A DNA stretch of 64,000 nucleotides, from the NCBI RefSeq assembly GCF_001552215.1, contig NZ_BCQT01000020.1, positions 62,001 to 126,000 on the forward strand. The letters run 5' to 3'. Source of the DNA: Actinomadura macra NBRC 14102. Its GTDB lineage: Bacteria; Actinomycetota; Actinomycetes; Streptosporangiales; Streptosporangiaceae. Shown here piece after piece: positions 18,827 to 27,149 of this stretch (positions within the stretch are counted from its first letter, which is position 1; each line of letters starts with the position of its first letter). A program made the translations under genes and the position numbers. The notes beneath the pieces were generated by a model. It searched no databases. It was not told where the DNA came from and was given only the letters and a program-made list of their open reading frames with translations.

Positions 18827-19563
18827 GCGAGGCGCTGGTGGTCGTCACGGGGGCGGGACGCGGGCTGGGCTTGGCGATCGCCGAACGCCTGGGCGCGGCG
18901 GGAGCCCGGATCGTCGTCGCGGAACTGCGTCCCGAGCTGGCCGAGCGCGGCTGTGCGGCGCTGGCCGGGCGGGGGATCGCCGTCCACCGGGTGGACACCG
19001 ACGTGGCCGACCCCGGCTCCGTCGAGCGGCTGGCCGCCGAGGTCGAGGCGCTGGGCGGCGCCACCGGCCTGGTCAACAACGCCGCGCTGGCCGACGGGGT
19101 GGGCGGGCTGCCGTTTCACGCCCTGGACGTGGAGTCCTTCGACCGTGTCCTGACCGTCAACGTCCGGGGGCTCTGGCTGGTGTCGCGCGCCCTGTACGCG
19201 CAGCTCGCCCGCAGCGGAGGGGCGATCGTGAACATGGTGTCCGACGCGGCGCTGTACGGGTCGCCCAGGCTGGCCCACTACGTCGCGTCCAAGGGCGCGG
19301 TTGCGGCGATGACCAGGAGCATGGCCCGCGATGCCGGGCCTGATGGGGTACGGGTGAACGCCGTGGCCCCCGGACTCGTCCGCGGCGAGGCCACCGAGAC
19401 CGTCCCGCGAGAGCGGTACGAGCTCTACGAGCGCAACCGGGTGCTGCCGCGCGACCAGGAACCGCGAGACGTCGCCGGTGCCGTGACCTTCCTGCTGTCA
19501 CCCGACGCGGGCTACATCACCGGCCAGACGCTCGTCGTGGACGGCGGCTTCGTCATGCACTGA
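18823..19563 (+). CDS. Short-chain dehydrogenase/reductase, complete active site
   Basis: A 246-aa classical SDR. Cofactor motif VVTGAGRGLGLAIAE, structural LVNNAA, catalytic Ser in NMVSDAALYG and Tyr/Lys in HYVASKGAV, plus the C-terminal DAGYITGQTLVVDGG. It should oxidise an alcohol or a cis-dihydrodiol (as expected after a Rieske oxygenase) or reduce a ketone with NAD(P). The start overlaps the hydrolase stop. Confidence 0.92.
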   Translation: MSEALVVVTGAGRGLGLAIAERLGAAGARIVVAELRPELAERGCAALAGRGIAVHRVDTDVADPGSVERLAAEVEALGGATGLVNNAALADGVGGLPFHALDVESFDRVLTVNVRGLWLVSRALYAQLARSGGAIVNMVSDAALYGSPRLAHYVASKGAVAAMTRSMARDAGPDGVRVNAVAPGLVRGEATETVPRERYELYERNRVLPRDQEPRDVAGAVTFLLSPDAGYITGQTLVVDGGFVMH

Positions 19564-19609
19564 GGCGTGCTTCGGGGAAAGCGCTCAGGTCATCGGTGGA
19601 GAGGATGAG

Positions 19610-20401
19610 ATGGATCTTGGACTGAACGGCCGCGCTGTCGTGGTGACCGGCGCCAGCTCGGGCATCGGGCTGGCCACGGCCCGGATGCTTCTGGCAGAGG
19701 GCGCCGCCGTCGCGGCTTGCGCGCGCGACGGCGATCGGCTGCGCGCCGCGCTCGCTCCGTACGCCGAGGCGGGCCCGGGCAGGCTGCACGCCGCCTCCTG
19801 CGATGTGACCCGCGCCGAGCAGGTCGAGGAGTTCGTCGCGGCGTCCGCCGGGGCGCTGGGCGGCAGGATCGACGGGCTGGTGTGCAACGCCGGGCGGTCG
19901 CTGATGGCGCCGCTGGACGAGACGACCGACGACCAGATCCGCGCCGAGTTCGAGCTGAAGATCTTCGGCACGCTGCATGCGGTCCGGGCCGCCCGCCCCC
20001 ATCTGGCGGACTCCGCGGACGCCTCGATCGTTGTCGTGAACGCGATCCTGGCGCGCCAGCCGGAGGCGCGGCTGGCCGTCACCTCGTCCGCGCGGGCGGC
20101 GCTGCTCAACCTGACCCGCACGCTGGCGGGCACGCTGGGCCCGCAGGGGACCCGTGTCAACTCGGTACTGCTCGGGCTGATCGACACCGGCCAGTGGCGG
20201 CGCCGCCACCGGGCCGCGGCCGGTGGGCTCGGCTACAAGGAATGGACCCGCGAGCTGGCCGCGGACCGGGGCATCCCGCTCGGTCGGCTGGGCCGGCCCG
20301 AGGAGGTCGCGTTTCCCATCGTCTCGCTGCTGTCCCCGCTGTCCGGCTACACCACCGGCGCGACCCTCGACATCGGCGGCGGCATCGCCAGGCACGCCTG
20401 A
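19610..20401 (+). CDS. SDR-family protein with altered YxxxK site
   Basis: A 263-aa SDR. The cofactor motif is VVTGASSGIGLATARML and the structural motif VCNAGRS. Where classical SDRs have YxxxK it has AVTSSARAALLNL, so the catalytic Tyr is replaced and Lys is changed to Arg. The C-terminus is normal (GYTTGATLDIGGG). It may belong to an SDR subfamily that uses other residues, or it may be a binding protein. The ATG at 19610 comes 46 bp after the previous stop, with GGAGAGGATGAG upstream. Confidence 0.88.
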   Translation: MDLGLNGRAVVVTGASSGIGLATARMLLAEGAAVAACARDGDRLRAALAPYAEAGPGRLHAASCDVTRAEQVEEFVAASAGALGGRIDGLVCNAGRSLMAPLDETTDDQIRAEFELKIFGTLHAVRAARPHLADSADASIVVVNAILARQPEARLAVTSSARAALLNLTRTLAGTLGPQGTRVNSVLLGLIDTGQWRRRHRAAAGGLGYKEWTRELAADRGIPLGRLGRPEEVAFPIVSLLSPLSGYTTGATLDIGGGIARHA

Positions 20402-20435
20402 CCGTCCACCGCCCGCGACCCTTCAGGAGGAAAGC

Positions 20436-22103
20436 ATGTCCCCCCCAGCCGCCCGCCGCGCCAGCGGCGGCGACATCCTCGTCGCCCTGCTCGAAGAGCA
20501 CGGCGTGGAGTGCGCGTTCGGCGTCGTCAGCGTGCACAACCTGCCGCTGGTCGAGGCGATCGAACGCCGGTTGCGCTTCGTGCCAGTCCGGCATGAGGCC
20601 GCCGCCGTCAACGCCGCGGACGGCTACGCGCGGGCGGGCGGCGCGTTCGGCGTCGCGATCACCAGCACCGGCACGGGCGCGGGCAACGCGGCCGGTTCGC
20701 TGGTGGAGGCGTTGACGGCGGGCAGCCGGGTGCTGCACGTGACGGGGCAGATCGAGAGCGAGTTCCTGGGGGCGGGACGGGGGGTGATCCACGAGGTCCC
20801 CCGGCAGCCGCAGATGCTGGCCGCGGTGTCCCGCTTCACCGCCACCGTCCGGCGTGCGCGGGACGCGCGGCGGGTCCTGCGCGAGGCCATCGACGACCTG
20901 CTGACCGCACCGTACGCACCCGCCAGTGTGGAATGGCCCATCGACCTTCAGTACGCGGCCTCGCCCGCTGACCAGGACGGCGGCGCGCCGCCCTCGGCGT
21001 CACCGGGCCCGGCTCCCGTACGGGACGGCGCCGCACTGGCCCGGGCGGCCCGGCTGCTGACGGCGGCCGAGCGCCCGCTGATCTGGGCGGGCGGCGGCGC
21101 GCGATCCGCCGGACCCGCGCTGGGCGAGCTGGCCGAACGCCTCGGCGCGGGCCTGCTGACCAGCAACGCCGGCCGGGGAACGGTGCCCGAGGACCACGAG
21201 CTGGTGCTGGGCAATTTCGCCGCCCGTCCCGAGCTCGCTCCATTGATCGCCGACGCGGACCTACTGCTCAGCATCGGCACGCACTTCCGCTCCAACGAGA
21301 CCCGGCATTACGGGCTCGAACCGCCGCGCACCCATGTGCAGATCGACCTCGATCCGGCCGCCATCGGCAGGGTGTACCCGGTCACCGAGGGCATCGCCGC
21401 GGAGGCCGCCGAGGCCCTGCCGGCGCTGCTGGCGGCCCTGGGTCCGCCGGTCGCCGATCCCGCCTGGCGGCGCCGGGTGATCGACACGCGCGCGCGAGCG
21501 CGGCGGGCGCTGGGCGAGGAGATCGGCGCCTACCGGGAGGTCTGCGCGTCCCTGCGGGCCCGGCTGCCGCGCGCGTCGGTGGTTGCCCGGGACGTGACGA
21601 TCCCGTCCTCCTCGTGGGGCAACCGGCTGCTGGAGATCTACGATTCGCGCACCAACATCTTCCCGCTGGGCGGCGGCATCGGCCAGGGCCTGGCCATGGG
21701 GATCGGCGCGGCCCTCGCCCGCCCGGACGCCCCCACGGCCGTGCTCGCCGGCGACGGCGGCCTCGCCGTGCACCTGGGCGAGCTGGCCACGCTCGCAGAA
21801 GCCGCCCCGTGGTGCGTACTGATCGTCTTCAACGACGGCGGCTACGGGGTTCTGCGCAACATGCAGGACGAGCATGTCGGCCGGCGCTCGGGCGTGGACC
21901 TGCTGACCCCGGACTTCGCCCTCCTCGCGGCCTCGGTCGGCCTGCCGTACGAGCTGGCACTTAGCGCGGCGCAGTTCGACGCCGCCCTGGAGAAGGCGCT
22001 CGCCCTGCGCGCCCCCTTCGTCCTGGAGGTCGACGTCACCGCCCTCAGCCCGGCGCCGCGCCCGTTCGTCCCTCCCGTCCACGTCCCCCACACCACGGAG
22101 TGA
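20436..22103 (+). CDS. ThDP-dependent enzyme (benzoylformate decarboxylase/acetolactate synthase-like)
   Basis: A 555-aa three-domain ThDP enzyme. The Pyr domain carries the conserved Glu in VRHEAAAVNAADGYAR. The middle TPP_enzyme_M domain includes PLIWAGGGA. The PP domain has the Mg/ThDP motif GDGGLAVHLGEL, ending in NDGGYGVLRN. It should decarboxylate a 2-keto acid or join an aldehyde to one; in this operon it probably processes a keto-acid left after ring cleavage. The ATG at 20436 follows a strong AGGAGGAAA. Confidence 0.92.
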   Translation: MSPPAARRASGGDILVALLEEHGVECAFGVVSVHNLPLVEAIERRLRFVPVRHEAAAVNAADGYARAGGAFGVAITSTGTGAGNAAGSLVEALTAGSRVLHVTGQIESEFLGAGRGVIHEVPRQPQMLAAVSRFTATVRRARDARRVLREAIDDLLTAPYAPASVEWPIDLQYAASPADQDGGAPPSASPGPAPVRDGAALARAARLLTAAERPLIWAGGGARSAGPALGELAERLGAGLLTSNAGRGTVPEDHELVLGNFAARPELAPLIADADLLLSIGTHFRSNETRHYGLEPPRTHVQIDLDPAAIGRVYPVTEGIAAEAAEALPALLAALGPPVADPAWRRRVIDTRARARRALGEEIGAYREVCASLRARLPRASVVARDVTIPSSSWGNRLLEIYDSRTNIFPLGGGIGQGLAMGIGAALARPDAPTAVLAGDGGLAVHLGELATLAEAAPWCVLIVFNDGGYGVLRNMQDEHVGRRSGVDLLTPDFALLAASVGLPYELALSAAQFDAALEKALALRAPFVLEVDVTALSPAPRPFVPPVHVPHTTE

Positions 22104-22105
22104 TC

Positions 22106-22699
22106 ATGGAGACCCGTAGGACGGGCATCGTGCTCCGCTTGCACAGCGCCGACGCCGCACAGGGCTGGACGCCACCCGAGGCACGCGAGGTCCCGAGCCG
22201 CACCGTCGTGCTTCCGGAGGGCGCCGGCCTTGACGAGAGGGCCGCGACGGCCGCGGCCACGATCGAGGAACTCGGGACGCCCGCGCACGTCCTGGCCACC
22301 GGCGAGGACGGGGCTGTCGCCGTCCGGCTGGCGACCACCCGGCCCGAGCTGGTGGCGAGCCTGCTGCTGGCCGACTGCGATCCGGTCACCCGCTGGGGCG
22401 ACGTCACGCCCGAGCTGCCCGTCGTCGCCGTGCCCGCACTGGTGCTGTGCGCGGCCCGGGACGGCGGGACGGGCCCCGGCGGCACGTCCGGGATCGCGGC
22501 CTCGCAGCGGCTCGCGGGAGAGATCGACAACGGTGTCTTCGTCCTGATCGACCACGCCGACCCCCCGGCGCACGCCACCCGGCCCCTCTCGGTCGGCGCC
22601 TGGATCGGCTCCTTCGTGGCCATTGTCAACGGCCTGGCGGCGCTGGCTCCGCGCGTCGTCCCCGCATCGGTACCCACGCCCCATGGAGAGGAACAATGA
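22106..22699 (+). CDS. Degenerate alpha/beta-hydrolase-like protein
   Basis: A 197-aa protein with a hydrolase-like middle (ATGEDGAVAVRLATTRPELV, then ASLLLADCDPV) where the nucleophile Ser elbow is replaced by GEDGA, so classical hydrolysis is unlikely. LSVGAWIGSFVAIVNGL forms a C-terminal helix. I prefer ATG 22106 because GGAG lies 5 bp before it; a GTG at 22100 overlapping the ThDP stop is also possible. Its stop overlaps the ATG of the following small gene. It may be a structural partner or a decayed enzyme. Confidence 0.75.
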   Translation: METRRTGIVLRLHSADAAQGWTPPEAREVPSRTVVLPEGAGLDERAATAAATIEELGTPAHVLATGEDGAVAVRLATTRPELVASLLLADCDPVTRWGDVTPELPVVAVPALVLCAARDGGTGPGGTSGIAASQRLAGEIDNGVFVLIDHADPPAHATRPLSVGAWIGSFVAIVNGLAALAPRVVPASVPTPHGEEQ

Positions 22700-22932
22700 G
22701 CGACCCCTATCTGGAACCCCACCAATATCTGGAGCCCCACCAAACTCGTGAGGGCGAGCTGTCCCCGTACGAGCACAAGCTGGCCGGGCTCCTCCAGGAG
22801 GTCTTCGCGAGCGGAGCCTACGAGCTGGGCCGGCTCGTCCAGGGGCTCAACGAGCGCGGCTCGCGGTCGCCCGCGGGGGAGCCCTGGACCGAAGAGTCGT
22901 TCCGCACCGAGATCGCCAGGCTGGGGGCCTGA
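22696..22932 (+). CDS. Small recombinase-like HTH protein of Rieske clusters
   Basis: A 78-aa protein. The body (LSPYEHKLAGLLQEVFASGA, LVQGLNERGSRSPAGEPWTE, SFRTEIARLGA) resembles the small helix-turn-helix domain found in serine recombinases. Stand-alone copies, annotated as recombinase-like HTH proteins, occur beside ring-hydroxylating oxygenases. Its N-terminus holds a tandem repeat YLEPHQYLEPHQ from an 18-bp duplication. It overlaps the preceding stop and is one base from the Rieske gene, so co-expression is near certain. Its role is unknown: oxygenase chaperone/adaptor or regulator. Confidence 0.85.
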   Translation: MSDPYLEPHQYLEPHQTREGELSPYEHKLAGLLQEVFASGAYELGRLVQGLNERGSRSPAGEPWTEESFRTEIARLGA

Positions 22933-22933
22933 C

Positions 22934-23992
22934 ATGACGACGACACAGCGAATCACGCCGGGCCGCAACGTCGGCCCCCTGACCTACGACGAGCTGCGGG
23001 CCACCGGCCTGCGCGACCGCTGGTACCCGGTGCTGCCGTCGCGCATGGTCGGTGACGGCGAGATGCGCAAGGTGACCCGGCTCGGCAAGGACTGGCTGTT
23101 GTTCCGCACCTCGCGGGGCACGCTGTCCATGCTGGCCGACCGGTGCCCGCACCGCAACGCCCCGTTGTCGGCCGGGCAGCACCTCGGCGACCGGGTGATG
23201 TGCCAGTACCACGGGGTCGAGGTCGACGGCACCGGCACCGTGCGCAAGGTGCCGGGCATGCCGGGCTGCGCGCTGGAGGGCAAGCAGGCCGCGATCAGCC
23301 TGGAGGTCGTCGAGGCCGCCGACACGATCTTCGCCTTCTTTCCGGCGATCCCCGCGACCAAGGCGCCCGAGTTCGTCCTGCCCGACCGGCTGGCCGATCC
23401 GCAGGTCGCGTACTTTCCCAACTACGCCGAGTGGCGGACGCCCTGGCGGTTCTACCTCGACAACGTGCTCGACCCGATGCACGGGACCTTCCTGCACCGG
23501 CAGTCGCACTCGATGTTCGCCGGCGACACCTCCGCGCGGTTCCGCATCAGGGAGACCGAGCGCGGGTTCTTCTTCGAGAAGACCGACCAGGTGGGCAAGA
23601 ACTTCGACTGGGTCGAGTTCGTCGACCACGCCGCTCTGCACTACGTGGACCTGCAGATCCCGTACGGCCCCGAGGGAGGCCCCGGCGGCCCGTTCGGCAT
23701 CGTCGGCATGGTCACCCCCATCACCTCGGCCGAGTCCGCCGTCTTCCACTGGCGCACCCGGCGGGTCGGCGGCTGGGAGCGGGACGTGTGGCGGTTCCTC
23801 TACCGGGCGGCCCTGGAGCAGAAGCACTGGGCCGTGCTTGAACAGGACCGCGACATGCTCGAACGGATGGCGCCCGACGCCGACCAGGGCGAGCACATGT
23901 ACCAGCACGACCTCGGCGTGGCCCGCATCAGGCGGATGTACGACACCGCCGCCAGGGCGCAGGCCGAGCGGATCCTCCAACACGCCAAGTGA
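22934..23992 (+). CDS. Rieske ring-hydroxylating oxygenase, alpha-type
   Basis: A 352-aa Rieske non-haem iron oxygenase. The Rieske 2Fe-2S ligands are CPHRNAPL and CQYHG (Cys-x-His ... Cys-x-x-His). The catalytic iron site is DNVLDPMHGTFLH with the bridging Asp and two His; the third Asp ligand is expected in the C-terminal part. Length and layout match oxygenases that work as homo-trimers without a beta subunit, such as vanillate demethylase-type enzymes. No beta-subunit gene is nearby. Electrons should come from the reductase at 15195. It likely starts the pathway by hydroxylating or dealkylating the imported compound. Confidence 0.94.
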   Translation: MTTTQRITPGRNVGPLTYDELRATGLRDRWYPVLPSRMVGDGEMRKVTRLGKDWLLFRTSRGTLSMLADRCPHRNAPLSAGQHLGDRVMCQYHGVEVDGTGTVRKVPGMPGCALEGKQAAISLEVVEAADTIFAFFPAIPATKAPEFVLPDRLADPQVAYFPNYAEWRTPWRFYLDNVLDPMHGTFLHRQSHSMFAGDTSARFRIRETERGFFFEKTDQVGKNFDWVEFVDHAALHYVDLQIPYGPEGGPGGPFGIVGMVTPITSAESAVFHWRTRRVGGWERDVWRFLYRAALEQKHWAVLEQDRDMLERMAPDADQGEHMYQHDLGVARIRRMYDTAARAQAERILQHAK

Positions 23993-24018
23993 TCAGCGGA
24001 ACAGGAGAGGGCGCGCTC

Positions 24019-24375
24019 ATGCCGGGCGACACGATGATGCTGACGGTGTTCCTGCGGCACGACCAGTCGCAGAACATCGACCAGATCCACGGCAAGCTGG
24101 ACGAACGGGACTGGTGGACCGGCTTCCCGCCGGAGGGCTGCGAGATCGTGTCCTGGGTGGTGGCGATGGGCATCGGCCAGATCGTCACGCTCCGCCTGCC
24201 CGTCGCCGAGCTCAACCTGGTCAACGTCGAGCTGGAACGGCGCGCCTGGGGCGTGTTCTCCACCGATTTCTACCCTACCTACGACTTCGTCCCGGTCCGC
24301 GAACGCCTCACCCGGGAATTCGCCGAACGCAAGCGCGCGGCGGCGAACGACAACGCATCGGAGGTGCCGGCATGA
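24019..24375 (+). CDS. Small unknown protein of the catabolic operon
   Basis: A 118-aa protein. I do not recognise a named family. The pattern (MMLTVFLRHDQSQNIDQIHG, then WWTGFPPEGCEIVSWVVAMG, then QIVTLRLPVAELNLVN) reads as a beta-alpha-beta-beta-alpha-beta ferredoxin-like fold, as in dimeric alpha/beta-barrel isomerases and muconolactone-isomerase-like proteins. ATG 24019 is preferred over a GTG at 23989 because GGAGAGGG precedes it. Its TGA overlaps the RidA-like ATG. A role as isomerase or product-binding protein is inference. Confidence 0.75.
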   Translation: MPGDTMMLTVFLRHDQSQNIDQIHGKLDERDWWTGFPPEGCEIVSWVVAMGIGQIVTLRLPVAELNLVNVELERRAWGVFSTDFYPTYDFVPVRERLTREFAERKRAAANDNASEVPA

Positions 24376-24773
24376 CCGCCGTACGCTCGCCCCAGGTCGC
24401 CGAGCCGCCCAGGTCGACGATGTTCAGTAACGCCCGGGTGGTCGGCGGGCACTTCTACTCCTCCGGCATGCACGCCGGGGACGACGCCGGGGGAGTCCTG
24501 GGCGACGGCTCCACCTACGACCAGACCCGGCAGACGCTGCTGAAGATCCGGCACCTGCTCGCCGCGGCGGGCGGCCGGATGGACGACATCGTCACCCTGC
24601 GCGTCTACGTCACCGACATCGGTGAGAAGGCCGAGGTCGGCCGGGCTCGCGCCGAGTTCTTCACCGGCGACTTCCCCTGCTCCACCCTGGTCGAGGTCAG
24701 CCGCCTGGTGGAGCCCGGCCTCACCGTCGAGATCGAGGCCGAGGCCGTCATCGGCGGCTCCGCCGCCTCCTGA
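24372..24773 (+). CDS. RidA/YjgF-family protein lacking the key Arg
   Basis: A 133-aa RidA-fold protein: GGHFYSSGMHAGDDAGG, then TLLKIRHLLAAAGGRMDDIV, VTLRVYVTDIG and FPCSTLVEVSRLVEPGL, then VEIEAEAVIGG. In true imine deaminases the FPARS-type motif supplies the essential Arg; here the matching site is FPCST, so that Arg is absent. It is more likely a ring-opening or amidase-like relative, or a binder. It is the last gene of the operon, coupled to the preceding gene by ATGA. Confidence 0.88.
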   Translation: MTAVRSPQVAEPPRSTMFSNARVVGGHFYSSGMHAGDDAGGVLGDGSTYDQTRQTLLKIRHLLAAAGGRMDDIVTLRVYVTDIGEKAEVGRARAEFFTGDFPCSTLVEVSRLVEPGLTVEIEAEAVIGGSAAS

Positions 24774-24779
24774 TCCCGG

Positions 24780-25440
24780 TCACGACGGTCACGACCGGGG
24801 GATGCGAGGGGAGCGGGCGTCCAGGACGGTGAGGACCCGTTCGGGACATGGTGAGGGCCGTGAGCTGGGCGCCGGTGGCGGCGGCGATGGCCTGGGCGAT
24901 GGCGGGGGCCGCCGGGAGCGTGGTGCCCTCGCCCATTCCGTTGGTCCCGAACGGGCCGGCGCCATGGCCCTGCTCCTGGGTGATTGAGGCGAAGCGGACG
25001 GGGATGTCCTCGGCCATCGGCACCTTGGCCTGGCCGGTCCCGGCGGGTGCCGTCCCGCCCCGAGATCTGAGCCGTCACTTCAGTCCTCTCCAGCCACTGG
25101 AAGCCGCCCCGTTCGACCGCAGCACCCGGTCGGCCGGACCGGGTGCGTCAGCAGGGCCCCGATCCGCAGCCCATCACCGTCCCGGCGTACCCGACGCAGC
25201 TCGGCCAGGCCCGCGACGGGACGATGCACGCCGATGGTCGCAGGGCCGCCCTGAACCGCGCGGTCAGGTCGGTCATGCCCGCCACGTAGACCCCGCCGGG
25301 CCGGGCCTCGCGCGGCGACGGCCTCAGGCCACGGTAGCGGGAGCACCAGCTCGAAGGGGGCGAGGGCCCACTGGCTGCCGACGACCAGCCCGGCTCCGAG
25401 CACCGGATTGCGCATGCGCTCTCCCGCCCTCCCACCTCGG
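24780..25440 (-). pseudogene. Fused relic of xanthine-dehydrogenase-type subunits
   Basis: Reading on the minus strand, the 5' part resembles the FAD subunit (CoxM-like): FELVLPLPWPEAVAARGP, then YVAGMTDLTARFRAALRP in a second frame and GDGLRIGALLTHP in the first. The 3' part (25023-24780) matches the C-terminus of the molybdopterin subunit: MPMAEDIPVRF, GAGPFGTNGMGEGTTLPAAP. The middle of both genes is gone and there are frameshifts, so it is a dead remnant of a coxM-coxL-like operon. Confidence 0.75.
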
Positions 25441-25441
25441 G

Positions 25442-26242
25442 TCACGCATGGGCGGAGACATCGTCCTCGGCGGGCTGCCCGACTCCGCGCAGCAGCCCTA
25501 GCACCCGCGTCCGGATCCGGACGAACTCCGGTTCCTGCTTGGTGGTGATCTGGTCACGCGGCCGGGGCAGCCCGACGTCGATCACCTCGGTGACGACGCT
25601 GGGCGCACGGGACATCACGATGATGGTGTCGGCCAGGTAGACGCTCTCGTCGATGTCGTGCGTGACCACCAGCACGGTGATGTTCAGCCGGGCCTGGATC
25701 TGCAGCAGGAGGTCCTCCAGGCCGGCACGGGTCTGGGCGTCCACCGACGCGTATGGCTCATCCATGACCAGCAGGTGGGGGCGGCAGGCCAGCGCGCGGG
25801 CGATGGCCACGCGCTGCTGCATGCCTCCAGACATCTGCCACGGGTAGAGGCGCTCCTTGCCGGCCAGGCCGACAGCCTCGATGCTCTCCCGTACGATCTC
25901 GCGCCGTTCGCCCTTGGGCAGGTGGCCGAGCGGGAAGGCGATGTTGGCCCCCACGCGCATCCACGGGAACAGCGAGCGCGAGTAGTCCTGGAACACCATC
26001 GCCAGGTCGTCGGGGACGCCGTCCACCGGCGACCCCTCGAAGACGACCTCGCCTGTGGTCGGCTTGTCCAGGCCGCTGATGATCCGCAGCAGCGTCGTCT
26101 TGCCCGCCCCGGAGGGGCCGACGATGCAGGTGACCTTGTCCGCCGGGATCCGGGCCGTGATGTCGGCGATCGCGGTGTGGGTCCCGAACGTCCTGGAGAC
26201 CTCCTTGATCTCCAGCTCCGCGGGCACGCGCACGTCAGTCAT
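25442..26242 (-). CDS. ABC transporter ATP-binding protein (NitT/TauT family)
   Basis: A 266-aa ATPase. Walker A is GPSGAGKTTLL, the Q-loop is in VFQDYSRSLFPW, the signature is MSGGMQQRVAIARALA, Walker B LLVMDEPYASVD and the H-loop VVTHDIDE. The ATG at 26242 is the start of the conserved region and overlaps the end of the permease gene by 8 bases; an upstream in-frame start at 26272 would lie inside that gene. It powers the two permeases encoded upstream. The 3' end meets the molybdenum-hydroxylase relic. Confidence 0.93.
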   Translation of the reverse strand: MTDVRVPAELEIKEVSRTFGTHTAIADITARIPADKVTCIVGPSGAGKTTLLRIISGLDKPTTGEVVFEGSPVDGVPDDLAMVFQDYSRSLFPWMRVGANIAFPLGHLPKGERREIVRESIEAVGLAGKERLYPWQMSGGMQQRVAIARALACRPHLLVMDEPYASVDAQTRAGLEDLLLQIQARLNITVLVVTHDIDESVYLADTIIVMSRAPSVVTEVIDVGLPRPRDQITTKQEPEFVRIRTRVLGLLRGVGQPAEDDVSAHA

Positions 26243-27149
26243 GCTGTGAGGACTCCCCTCGATGCCAGGCAAGCGTCCGGCGTTCGATACGGATGAGGAC
26301 GACGTTGAGGACCACGCCGACCACGGCCAGCGTCACCAGGATCGTCCAGAACGCGACGTAGTCGAAGTTCCGCTGGGTCGTGACGAGCAGGTAGCCGAGG
26401 CCGTTCTTGGACTTCTGTAGTTCCGAGATGATCATCAGGATCAGCGACAGCGACAGCGCGATCCGGGCCCCCGCGAAGATCTTCGGCGATGCCCCGGCGA
26501 GGACGACCCGGACGAGCGCCCGCCGCGCCGGGATCTTGAACACCTCCACCACCTGGGCCCGTACGGCGCCGATCGAGTGCACGCCGTCGATGGTGTTGAA
26601 CAGGATGGGCCAGACGACCCCGAAGGCGATGAGCAGGATCTTCGGCCAGTCTCCCGTGCCGAACAGGAAGAAGAACACCCCCAGCAGCGCCGGGGTCGGC
26701 AGGGATCGGCCCAGGTGGATCAGCGGCTCGCAGAGTGCCGCCATCACCGGCCAGATCCCCAGGGCGACGCCGATGACGACGCCCGTCACCAGGGCGAGGA
26801 GGAAGCCCAGCAGGGCGCGGCCCAGGCTGGGGAGCAGGTGGTCCCACGCCACCTCGCCGAGGAACAGCCTTGACGGCCGGGTGCTCAGGAAGTCCTGGAA
26901 GAACCGGGGGAACACGTCCTGCGGCGGCGCGATGAAAAGCCCCCAGGTCTCGTGCCGCGAGCACAGCCACCACAGGAGCAGCAGGACCGCCGGCGCGATC
27001 AGCCGCCAGGCCGTTCCGCCGAGCAACCCGGCCGTGCGCGAGCCGTTTCCGGGCCGGGAGGCCGCTGCGGGATCGGCCGCGGCAGGACTGGGCTCGGCGG
27101 AACGCGTCGCGGCGGAAGGAGACGCGGCGGGAGGCGGCGCGGCGCTCAC
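26235..27149 (-). CDS. ABC transporter permease 2 (SsuC/TauC-like)
   Basis: A 304-aa permease. A 45-residue Ala/Pro/Ser-rich cytoplasmic leader precedes about six membrane helices, beginning LIAPAVLLLLWWLCSRH. The EAA-type coupling loop is seen in EVFKIPARRALVRVVLAGAS. It starts with GTG at 27149, overlapping the stop of permease 1 by 4 bases. Both permeases are of the same type, suggesting a heterodimeric channel. The larger open frame extending to 28397 is only read-through on this strand. Confidence 0.92.
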   Translation of the reverse strand: MSAAPPPAASPSAATRSAEPSPAAADPAAASRPGNGSRTAGLLGGTAWRLIAPAVLLLLWWLCSRHETWGLFIAPPQDVFPRFFQDFLSTRPSRLFLGEVAWDHLLPSLGRALLGFLLALVTGVVIGVALGIWPVMAALCEPLIHLGRSLPTPALLGVFFFLFGTGDWPKILLIAFGVVWPILFNTIDGVHSIGAVRAQVVEVFKIPARRALVRVVLAGASPKIFAGARIALSLSLILMIISELQKSKNGLGYLLVTTQRNFDYVAFWTILVTLAVVGVVLNVVLIRIERRTLAWHRGESSQHD

